From Streptomyces oceani (lineage in GTDB: Bacteria; Actinomycetota; Actinomycetes; Streptomycetales; Streptomycetaceae): DNA of 64,000 nt. The first letter of the stretch is position 1. Every line of letters begins with the position of its first letter. The notes below the pieces were generated by a model. It ran no database searches and was not told the origin of the DNA. It worked only from the letters and a program-made list of their open reading frames with translations. The stretch lies in assembly GCF_001751245.1 (NCBI RefSeq), contig NZ_LJGU01000136.1:1-64000 (forward strand), in the 5' to 3' direction. Positions 1 to 7,579 of the stretch are shown here, piece after piece. Position numbers and translations under genes: made by a program.

Positions 1-2
1 GC

Positions 3-36
3 GCGCTGCCCGCCCGGCGGCTCGGGCGGGCAGCGC
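3..36 (-). terminator. terminator hairpin after the alpha-amylase gene
   Basis: A perfect 14-bp inverted repeat (3-16 pairs with 23-36) with a 6-nt loop lies about 30 bp beyond the amylase stop codon. A stem this GC-rich without a long T run is typical of actinomycete terminators. Any T tract would fall outside the window. Confidence 0.75.
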
Positions 37-65
37 TGGGGCGCGCCAGTGGCGCACCTCGGAGG

Positions 66-1448
66 TTACTGCGTGGCGCCGGTGTGCAGGGCGAGCGCGC
101 CCTTCGCCGGGAGGGTGGCCTCAACCGACCCGTCCTCCGCCACGGTCACCGTGTTGTCCGCGCAGTCGTCCGGCGCTGCCTGGGCGACGTTGCAGTAGGT
201 ACCCGCCGGCAGGGAGCTGCTGAAGGACTTCTGCAGTTCTCCGTCGCCCGCGTTCAGGGCGACGAAACCCTTGTCCCCACGACTGAAGGAGAGCGCGCCG
301 CCCTCCGCCCACCAGTCCGTCAGCTCGGCGTCGCCCACGGCGTTACGGAAGCCGACCATGCCGGTGATCTTGGGATTGGCGTACATCCTCGTGAATCCCT
401 CGTCGCCACTCGGCGGCCCGGCGTCCTCCTCGGAGAACTCGTAGCCGGAGTAGACGTTCGGGGAGCCGTAGGGGTGGGCCAGCATGAAGGCGTTGGCCAG
501 GGTGTAGAGGTCCCCGTCCTTGTAGGACAGCGTCGAGCCGTTGCGTTCGGTGTCCCAGTTGTCGACGAACGTACGGGCCTTGCCGCTCTCCAGCTTGCCC
601 TCGGCGATGCTCTTCAGTTGTCCGAGGTCCCCGCTCTGGAAGGCGCTCTTCAGGTGGGTGCCGTAGCGGAACTCGTCGACGTCCCCCAAGCCGACGTACT
701 GTTCCGGCGTGATGGGCTCACCAGCGCCGTGGATGACCTCCGAGACCCAGAACCCGGGGTCGGACATCTTGCTCTTGATTCCCTCGAGATCGCCGGGCGT
801 CATGTGCTTCGCCGCGTCGATGCGGAACCCGTCGACACCCATGCCGCGCAGTGTGTCGAGGTACTCGGCGATGGTGGACTGCACCGCGTCACTGCCGGTG
901 TCGAGGTCGGCGAGTCCGACCAGTTCGCAGTTCTGCACCTCCTCGGCGTTCTTGTAGTCCTTGATGTCCTCGCGGCACCCGTGGAAGTCGCCGTCCTGGT
1001 AGTAGCCCGGGTAGTTGTACTTGGTGTACTCGGTGCCGCCGGTTCCCGTGCCGGAGCCGGCGGACATGTGGTTGATGACCGCGTCCGCGATCACCTTCAC
1101 GCCCGCCTCGTGGCAGGCGTTGACCATGGCCTCGAAGTCCTGGGCGTTCCCCAGTCGACCGGCGATCTCGTAGCTGACCGGCTGGTAGGTGGTCCACCAC
1201 TGGTCACCGGCGATGTGCTCAGTCGCGGGCGAGACCTCGACGTACCCGTAGCCTGAGGGCCCCAGACTGTCCGTGCACGCCTGGCCGACCTTGGCGTACG
1301 GGGTCTGGAAGAGGGTTGCGGTGACGGTCTTCTCGCCGGGCGGTTCCGCCTGTGACTGCCAGGGGGCGACGACGTACAGACCGCCGGTGGCCAACACTCC
1401 GGCCATCGCTCCGCCCAGCAGACGCTTCCTGTTCCTACGGCTTCGCAT
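66..1448 (-). CDS. secreted alpha-amylase (GH13)
   Basis: This 460-residue enzyme should hydrolyse internal alpha-1,4 bonds of starch outside the cell. A signal peptide occupies about residues 1-34 (Arg/Lys-rich start, hydrophobic core, SQA cleavage). GH13 conserved regions follow in order: DAVINHM (region I), [10 protein letters not shown] with the nucleophile Asp (region II), WVSEVIHG with the acid/base Glu (region III) and [11 protein letters not shown] (region IV). In region IV a Trp stands where most family members have His (FVDNHD); the transition-state Asp is kept. A C-terminal beta domain ends the protein; there is no C-terminal starch-binding domain, so this is a short-type actinomycete amylase. 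It is monocistronic, with a strong hairpin after it and operator-like repeats before it. Confidence 0.93.
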   Translation of the reverse strand: MRSRRNRKRLLGGAMAGVLATGGLYVVAPWQSQAEPPGEKTVTATLFQTPYAKVGQACTDSLGPSGYGYVEVSPATEHIAGDQWWTTYQPVSYEIAGRLGNAQDFEAMVNACHEAGVKVIADAVINHMSAGSGTGTGGTEYTKYNYPGYYQDGDFHGCREDIKDYKNAEEVQNCELVGLADLDTGSDAVQSTIAEYLDTLRGMGVDGFRIDAAKHMTPGDLEGIKSKMSDPGFWVSEVIHGAGEPITPEQYVGLGDVDEFRYGTHLKSAFQSGDLGQLKSIAEGKLESGKARTFVDNWDTERNGSTLSYKDGDLYTLANAFMLAHPYGSPNVYSGYEFSEEDAGPPSGDEGFTRMYANPKITGMVGFRNAVGDAELTDWWAEGGALSFSRGDKGFVALNAGDGELQKSFSSSLPAGTYCNVAQAAPDDCADNTVTVAEDGSVEATLPAKGALALHTGATQ

Positions 1449-1530
1449 ACTGCGGCTCCTTCGTCCTGGGACACAGCAGTGCCCTGGGAGGCAGCCACGC
1501 GCCAGGCCACCGGGGGGATTTGGGAGTGAG

Positions 1531-1600
1531 CTTGCGTCAACAGCGGGAGCACGTCAAGACTCGGCGCAAGAGTTTCCGATACCTTGCAGAAAGGAGTTTC
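1531..1600 (-). promoter_or_regulatory. candidate maltose-type operator and promoter of the amylase
   Basis: On the amylase strand, two direct GAAACTC copies (plus-strand GAGTTTC at 1570-1576 and 1594-1600) flank a CTGCAAG element (plus-strand CTTGCAG at 1583-1589), with CTTGCG-like copies next to them. Streptomyces amylase promoters are known to carry CTTGCAG-type repeats bound by a MalR/Reg1 LacI-family repressor. Two TTGACG hexamers nearby could serve as -35 boxes. The assignment to MalR is inferred from the repeat. Confidence 0.5.
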
Positions 1601-1654
1601 ATACGCTCGACTCCCGCCCCTTTTGCTCCCTGACCCACGTCCAGGCCGCGGACT

Positions 1655-2434
1655 TCACTTCCGAAGCGTGTCCCGGTCACCCATCACGACCACCGGGCGC
1701 CGGTCCGGGTCGAGGGTGCGTAGCAGTCGCTTCATCCCGGCGCTGGAGATGCTCACACAGCCAGAGGTGCCGCTGCCGTGGTCCACGTGCAGCCAGATGC
1801 CACCGCCCTTGGACTGACCGCGCGGTCGAGTGGGATCGAGTGGCGAGGTCCCCCGCACCCGGTTGTAGTCGATGGCGATGACCCGGTCGAAGTCGTGCCT
1901 GGTCTTCTTCGGCCAGTACGTCGGCGGGGTGAAGGACTCGGACTGGGTGTACGGAAGTCCACTGCCCGGGTCGGGCAGTACGCCTCCCGCATCCGTGAGG
2001 GTGAACACGCCCGTCGGACTCCGCTTGTCGCCCTCTCGGTGATCGGGTGTCCAGCCGCGCCGGCCGTTGTGACCTCGCCATTCGAACTGGCGCCGGAAGC
2101 GGTCACCGTCCTTGGTGTACAGCGCGACCGTCGACCGGGCGGAGTCCCTCCCCTGGCCGTACACGGCCACCACCTGCCGGGCGGCCTGGGGAATCCTCGC
2201 GTGCATCCGGTCACCCACCCCCGGGACACGCGGGTACGACCTGGACGCTTCCGGACCCTTGTCGGAACTCCCGGGCGAGGAGGGCCCGTTCCCCACGGGG
2301 TCCGGGCTCGGGACCTCGCTCCCGCCGACACAGCCACCCAACAGCACTGACAGCGCGGTCACGGCCGCTCCCGAGACCACGATGCGGCGCGTACGACCGC
2401 CCGCACGACTCGCACCGGACCGGCCCCTGTTCAC
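1655..2434 (-). CDS. L,D-transpeptidase (YkuD)-like lipoprotein
   Basis: The 259-residue product begins with an Arg-rich stretch and a lipobox (LLGGC, Cys about residue 35), so it should be a lipid-anchored exported protein. A Pro/Ser-rich linker is followed by a YkuD-like domain whose C-terminal motif contains WLHVDHG and, after a short gap, SGCVSIS. This matches the H-x(n)-S-x-GC pattern in which Cys is the acyl-enzyme nucleophile of peptidoglycan L,D-transpeptidases. The family links or trims peptidoglycan stem peptides, but many actinomycete members are uncharacterised and the substrate cannot be read from sequence. It is a single gene, divergent from the ABC exporter. Confidence 0.78.
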   Translation of the reverse strand: MNRGRSGASRAGGRTRRIVVSGAAVTALSVLLGGCVGGSEVPSPDPVGNGPSSPGSSDKGPEASRSYPRVPGVGDRMHARIPQAARQVVAVYGQGRDSARSTVALYTKDGDRFRRQFEWRGHNGRRGWTPDHREGDKRSPTGVFTLTDAGGVLPDPGSGLPYTQSESFTPPTYWPKKTRHDFDRVIAIDYNRVRGTSPLDPTRPRGQSKGGGIWLHVDHGSGTSGCVSISSAGMKRLLRTLDPDRRPVVVMGDRDTLRK

Positions 2435-2712
2435 CGAGCCATCATCTCACTCGACGCTCGCCTACGCGGGGGCATGCCGGAAAACCTGTTGCGGTCCGGC
2501 GGGAATTGTCGAAAGGCTGCCTACCTAGTCCTTTTCGCTCCACATCCACCACATCCGAGGGTCCCGACGGGCCCGACCGCGGCGGCCGGTACACCGGCTC
2601 GTCGCCGCCCTCTGCTCGCCGCTCCCCAGATCTCCCGCCAGGGCCCGGAAGGCTGACCTCGCCCGTGCGGGTGCCACCGCTGTGTTTCGTTTCGATGCCG
2701 CCCAAGGACGTC

Positions 2713-4728
2713 ATGCTGATTCGTGAACTGCCGTACGCCGACCCGGGGGTACCCGATGCCCGATCCGGCCGTCACTTCCTCTTGTGGTTGGGGAGGATGC
2801 AGTGGGCGGGACAGGCGAAGTCCCTGGCCTGGGGGCTGCTGCACATGGGTGGCATCGCGGCGGTCCCCCTGGTGATGGGCATGGCGATCCAGGCAGTGGT
2901 GACGGGTTCTGGGGCCCGACTCGCGGTGGCCGGTGGCCTGTTGGCCCTGGTCGGTGTGGCCTCGACGGTGGGTGACACGATGTTGCACCGCACCGCCGTA
3001 AGCAACTGGATCACCGCGGCGGCGCGCGTACAGCAGCTGCTGGCCCGTCGTACCGCCGAGTTGGGCGCCACCCTCACCCAACGGGTGGCCGCCGGCGAAG
3101 TGGTGGCGGTGTCCACCGGCGACATCGAGAAGATCGGCTGGTGCGTCGAATCGGTCTCCCGGTTCAGCGCGGGACTGCTCGTCGCTCTGGGCGTCGGTAT
3201 CGGACTGGTCATCTATGAGCCGCAGCTCGGACTGTTGGTCGCGGCCGGGCTGCTGGTCCTGCTGCTCACCATCCTCCCGCTCCTGCCACGGGCTACCAGA
3301 CGGGCCGACGTCCAACGGGAGGAGGCAGGCCGGGCGACCGAACTGGCCGCGGACACGGTGGCCGGGCTGCGCGTGCTGCGGGGCATCGGTGGCGAGGAAC
3401 TGTTCCTCGAGCGCTACCGCCGGGCTTCCCAGAGGGTGCGCAGGGCAGCCGTGCGCACCGCCCGCATGTGGGCGGCGATCGAGGCCGTACAGGTGGCTCT
3501 GCCGGGGTTGTTGCTGCTCGGGGTCGTCTGGCACGGCACACGGCTGGCGTTGGACGGGCGGATCGCGGTCGGCGAGTTGGTCACCGTCTACGGTGCGGTC
3601 ACCTTCCTGCTCGTCCCGCTGCGGATGTTCCAGGAGTTCGCGATGGCGTACTCCTTCTCCAGGCCCTCAGCCGCCCGTGCGGCTCGGGTGCTCGCCCTGC
3701 GACGTACGGAGGAGGCGCACCCCACCCGCCCGTCCGGCGGGCCACCGGACGGGGACGCTCTCCGCACGCGTGACGACGCGTGGTCCGAGGACCAGGACCA
3801 GGAGGACATCGTCGAACCGAACGCGGATCTCTTCGACCCGGAAACCGGACTGTGTGTTACCGCGGGTGGCCTCACGGCGGTGGTGTGCGGCGATCCGGAT
3901 GTGGCGGGGCGGCTCGCCGCGCGGCTGGGCGGCCACGTCCCCGAACCAGCTTCGGAAGCGGAATCCGAGCCAGGCGGAGACCCGTACGATGCCGAGGCTG
4001 GTTCCGAGGACGGCTCTGCCGGGGACTCGAAGGATGGCAGTGCCGGCGCTGCCGTGCGCGACGCTGACGAGGGTAAGGCGCCCCATCCGGTGCTCCGTCA
4101 GCCGTCAGTGCGGCTCGGGGACACGCCGTTGGACGAACTGCCGCTGGACACCGCGCGCGGCACGGTACTCGTACAGGACAAGGACCCTGTGCTCCTCTCC
4201 GGCACGCTCCGGGAGCTGTTGGACGTCCCCCGCTCGGGTCGCGTCTCGGCTCGGGAGGCCCTGGAGGCGGCCCGGTGCGGCGATGTGCTGGAGGCGCTGG
4301 TGCGCAGTTCGCCGGAGAGCGGCGGTGATCCGATGGCCGCGAGTATCACGGAACGGGGCCGGTCGTTGTCCGGTGGCCAACGACAGCGGCTCGCGTTGGC
4401 GCGCTCCCTTGTCACCGATCCTCGGGTGCTCGTGCTCGATGATCCGACGAGCGCGGTGGACGCGCACACCGAGGCCCGTATCGCCGAGAGCCTGCGCCGG
4501 ATCAGGACGGGGCGCACCACGGTGGTGTTCTGCTCCAGCCCGCTCATGCTCGACCGGGCCGACGAGGTTCGGCTGATCAGCGAGGGCAAAGCCGTCGCCT
4601 CCGGAAGCCACCAGGAGTTGCTGCGGGACAACCAGGCTTACCGCCGCATCGTCACCCGCGAGACACACGACGGATCCACCGAAGAGGCCGAAGCAGCAGC
4701 AGAGGCCGAAGGGACCGTGACGGCATGA
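2713..4728 (+). CDS. ABC exporter half-transporter, subunit with degenerate Walker A
   Basis: A type I ABC exporter half-molecule of 671 residues: a six-helix membrane domain (about 25-320) and a nucleotide-binding domain (about 370-650). The NBD is unusual. The Walker A position reads GDPDVAGRL (about 388), without the Gly-Lys-Ser/Thr. The catalytic Glu after Walker B is Asp (LVLDDPTS, about 573) and the H-loop His is Ser (about 606). The signature LSGGQRQR (about 551) is perfect. An acidic, Ser/Gly-rich insert of about 50 residues (about 405-455) separates Walker A from the Q-loop. The start at 2713 has AAGGA 4 bases upstream; ATG 2695 is the alternative. The stop overlaps the partner gene start (ATGA), so the two are translationally coupled. 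Cargo is unknown. Confidence 0.85.
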   Translation: MLIRELPYADPGVPDARSGRHFLLWLGRMQWAGQAKSLAWGLLHMGGIAAVPLVMGMAIQAVVTGSGARLAVAGGLLALVGVASTVGDTMLHRTAVSNWITAAARVQQLLARRTAELGATLTQRVAAGEVVAVSTGDIEKIGWCVESVSRFSAGLLVALGVGIGLVIYEPQLGLLVAAGLLVLLLTILPLLPRATRRADVQREEAGRATELAADTVAGLRVLRGIGGEELFLERYRRASQRVRRAAVRTARMWAAIEAVQVALPGLLLLGVVWHGTRLALDGRIAVGELVTVYGAVTFLLVPLRMFQEFAMAYSFSRPSAARAARVLALRRTEEAHPTRPSGGPPDGDALRTRDDAWSEDQDQEDIVEPNADLFDPETGLCVTAGGLTAVVCGDPDVAGRLAARLGGHVPEPASEAESEPGGDPYDAEAGSEDGSAGDSKDGSAGAAVRDADEGKAPHPVLRQPSVRLGDTPLDELPLDTARGTVLVQDKDPVLLSGTLRELLDVPRSGRVSAREALEAARCGDVLEALVRSSPESGGDPMAASITERGRSLSGGQRQRLALARSLVTDPRVLVLDDPTSAVDAHTEARIAESLRRIRTGRTTVVFCSSPLMLDRADEVRLISEGKAVASGSHQELLRDNQAYRRIVTRETHDGSTEEAEAAAEAEGTVTA

Positions 4729-6506
4729 TCGGCGTACCACCTCCTGGGTACGACCCTTCCGGACCGCAGTCGACCACCACGCTTCCGGTCGGCGGTTCGA
4801 TGACCGTGCGCGCCTACGTGCGTGAGCTGGTTCGGCGACACCGGCGCGCCTTCACGGTGCTGGTGGTGGTGAACACACTGGCCGTGACCGCGTCCATGGT
4901 CGGCCCGTATCTCCTCGGTGGGCTGGTGGAAGACCTCGCGGCGGGGCAGCGGGATCTTCCGCTGGGATGGACCGTGACCGTGTTCGCCTTCGCCCTGGTG
5001 GTGCAGACCTATTTCGTACGCCAGGTGCGTATCCGCGGTGCGGTGCTGGGCGAGCACATGCTGGCTGACCTACGCGAGGACTTCCTCGTACGCTCCGTCC
5101 AACTGCCGCCCGGCATCCTGGAGCGGGCGGGCACGGGCGACCTGCTGTCCCGTATCACGACCGACATCGACCGGCTCGCCGACGCCATGCGGGAAGCGGT
5201 CCCCCAACTCGCCATCGGGGTGGTGTGGGTCGGGCTGTTGCTCGGCGCGCTGACCATCACCGCGCCGCCGCTCGCGCTGGCCGCGCTCATCGCGCTGCCC
5301 GTGCTGATGGTCGGCTGCCGTTGGTACTTCCGCCGAGCGCCGGGGGCCTACCGCGCGGAGGCCGCCGGCTACGCCGCGGTGGCGGCGGCACTGGCTGAGA
5401 CCGTGGACGCCGGACGCACGGTCGAGTCCCACCGCCTGGGTGCGCGGCGGGTCGCGCTGTCCGACCGACGGGTGGGGGAATGGACGGCCTGGGAGCGGTA
5501 CACGCTCTGGCTCCGCACCATCCTGTTTCCGACGGTCAACCTCAGCAACGTCCTGATCCTCGGCGGGGTGCTCGTGCTCGGTGGCGTGTTCGTGCTGCAG
5601 GGATGGATCACGGTGGGGCAGTTGACGACGGGCGCCCTGCTGGCGCAGATGCTCTTCGAACCGGTCGGACTGATCCTGCGCTGGTACGACGAACTCCAGG
5701 TTGCTCAGGTGTCGTTGGCACGTCTTGTGGGTGTGCGCGAGATCGAGCCGGAGGACGGAGAGGATCATGTCGCTCCGGATGGTCGCGACATGCGGGCGGA
5801 CACGGTGCGCTTCGGCTATCACGAGTCCGTGGACGTGCTGCACGGCGTATCGCTGGCGGTGCCCTCGGGGACCAGGATCGCGCTGGTCGGGCCGTCCGGA
5901 GCGGGCAAGTCCACCCTCGGCCGCCTGCTGGCCGGCATCTACGCTCCGCGTTCCGGCGACATCACGTTGGGCGGCGCGGAGTTGACCCGAATGCCGGCGG
6001 AACGCGTTCGGTCCCATGTCACCCTCGTCAATCAAGAGCACCACGTGTTCGTCGGTTCGCTCCGCGACAACCTGCTCCTGGCACGTACGGACGCGGATGA
6101 CCACGAACTCTGGTCGGCTCTCCGGGCGGTGGGAGGCGAGGGCTGGGCCCGGGGGCTGAGTGACGGCCTGGACAGCGAGGTGGGCTCCGGCGGACAGGCC
6201 GTCACGCCCGCGCAGGCCCAACAGGTGGCGCTGGCCCGGCTCGTACTCGCTGATCCGCACACGCTCGTGCTGGACGAGGCGACATCACTGCTCGACCCAC
6301 GGGCGGCACGTCATCTGGAACGCTCACTCGCCCAGGTGCTCGAGGGCAGGACGGTGATCGCGATCGCGCACCGGCTGCACACCGCCCACGACGCCGATGT
6401 CATCGCGGTCGTTGAGGAGGGCCGGATCAGCGAACTCGGGAGCCACGAGGCCCTGGTGCGCGAGGGCGGTCCGTATGCCGCGCTGTGGCGCTCATGGCAC
6501 GGCTGA
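4725..6506 (+). CDS. ABC exporter half-transporter, catalytic-Walker partner
   Basis: A 593-residue ABC exporter half-molecule: transmembrane domain about 30-330 and NBD about 350-590. Walker A (GPSGAGKST, about 388), Walker B with catalytic Glu (LVLDEATS, about 514) and the H-loop (AIAHRLHT, about 546) are all canonical. The signature is lost: where LSGGQ is expected the protein reads TPAQAQQ (about 493). Together with the upstream subunit this predicts one fully canonical ATP site (this Walker A with the partner LSGGQ) and one fully dead site. Its ATG overlaps the stop of the preceding gene, fixing a co-translated heterodimer. Family members export drugs, lipids or peptides; nothing nearby identifies the substrate. 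Confidence 0.87.
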   Translation: MIGVPPPGYDPSGPQSTTTLPVGGSMTVRAYVRELVRRHRRAFTVLVVVNTLAVTASMVGPYLLGGLVEDLAAGQRDLPLGWTVTVFAFALVVQTYFVRQVRIRGAVLGEHMLADLREDFLVRSVQLPPGILERAGTGDLLSRITTDIDRLADAMREAVPQLAIGVVWVGLLLGALTITAPPLALAALIALPVLMVGCRWYFRRAPGAYRAEAAGYAAVAAALAETVDAGRTVESHRLGARRVALSDRRVGEWTAWERYTLWLRTILFPTVNLSNVLILGGVLVLGGVFVLQGWITVGQLTTGALLAQMLFEPVGLILRWYDELQVAQVSLARLVGVREIEPEDGEDHVAPDGRDMRADTVRFGYHESVDVLHGVSLAVPSGTRIALVGPSGAGKSTLGRLLAGIYAPRSGDITLGGAELTRMPAERVRSHVTLVNQEHHVFVGSLRDNLLLARTDADDHELWSALRAVGGEGWARGLSDGLDSEVGSGGQAVTPAQAQQVALARLVLADPHTLVLDEATSLLDPRAARHLERSLAQVLEGRTVIAIAHRLHTAHDADVIAVVEEGRISELGSHEALVREGGPYAALWRSWHG

Positions 6507-6647
6507 GCGGGCGGAACCCCGACCAGCCTCCGCTCACGCTACCGGCACATCGATCGATGAGCAGGCGGGCGCCAGCGCGTACTAGCCGCGCCATCATCCG
6601 AGGACGCGTAGGACCGCGCCCCGGCCTCACGACGGCGCCCGTGTGGC

Positions 6648-7439
6648 TCAAATGACCCCCAGAGCACTCACGCCGCCTATCCCGCCCAGCACCATGAACA
6701 GGGGCATCAGCACCTTGACCTCGACCCAGGACCCGGCCCGGAAGCGCATGAAGCGCGGGGTGCCCAAGGGATACCAACGCCTGCCGGCTATCCGTATCGG
6801 CCACAACACCGGACAGCCGGATATGGTCAACGCGTCACCGAGGTTGTGCACCATGGCCCCCAAGACGACCGGCAGGCCCAGCCACATGTACTCCTGCCCT
6901 GGGCCGGTGAACAGCCAATTCGCCCCGTTGCCCGAGCGGTCCAGCAGGTCGGCCAGCAGCCACGCGGAGACCGCGCCGAGCAGCCAGACCAGTATGTCGC
7001 TGGAAACCCGCGCCATGCGCCACAGCAGTCCCTCCACCGCGAGCACGGCGTGGATGAAAAGTATGACCAGCACTGCCCAACGGTCCCCCAGGACGGCGAG
7101 GGCGGAGAACCCGGTGCCGATCAGAACGGCCCAGATCCAGGTGTGAGTGAGAGTCCTGTGTCCGCCGGATCGGCGGCGCTCGCCGCGCCCCCGGGTCGCG
7201 TTGAAGACGGTCTCCGAGAGCTTGTCGATCACCCCGCACAGCGCTTTGGACAGCGGCCCGAAGGCCCTCGATATCGTGGCCGACTTCTGATCCAGGTCCG
7301 GAGCCAGAGCTGCCCCCGCACAGATCAGCGTGCCGACGAGAAGCACTGGCCATGGCATGCGGTGACCGAGCGCGTCAGCGACTGCGCCCGCCCCGAGCCA
7401 GGCAGCCGCCCCGGACAGGGAATGCGCCGGTCCCATCAT
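6648..7439 (-). CDS. DUF457/YdjM-type membrane protein (metal-dependent hydrolase family)
   Basis: This is a 263-residue integral membrane protein with about five hydrophobic segments. The N-terminus GPAHSLSGAA and the motifs APDLDQ (about 46) and GGHRTLTHTW (about 93) carry His and Asp residues in the pattern of the YdjM/DUF457 membrane-bound hydrolase family, in which they are thought to bind metal. Activity in this family is largely inferred rather than demonstrated. MM at the start allows 7439 or 7436. It is transcribed alone, between the ABC exporter pair and the divergent helicase gene. Confidence 0.72.
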   Translation of the reverse strand: MMGPAHSLSGAAAWLGAGAVADALGHRMPWPVLLVGTLICAGAALAPDLDQKSATISRAFGPLSKALCGVIDKLSETVFNATRGRGERRRSGGHRTLTHTWIWAVLIGTGFSALAVLGDRWAVLVILFIHAVLAVEGLLWRMARVSSDILVWLLGAVSAWLLADLLDRSGNGANWLFTGPGQEYMWLGLPVVLGAMVHNLGDALTISGCPVLWPIRIAGRRWYPLGTPRFMRFRAGSWVEVKVLMPLFMVLGGIGGVSALGVI

Positions 7440-7579
7440 CGTTGATCCCGCCCCTTTGTCCTTCTTCTACGTGTTGTCCTACCGGGCAAACGGTCCGCCG
7501 AACGGCCGGCGACTCAGGGTAGCGCTCCGATGATCACCTCGCGCCACCGGTTCCCGCATACAAGCGGAAGCGAGGCAAG

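Noticed and set aside
84..1256. Plus-strand frame opposite the amylase
   Set aside because: The amylase frame has all GH13 motifs and a signal peptide; the reverse frame has none.
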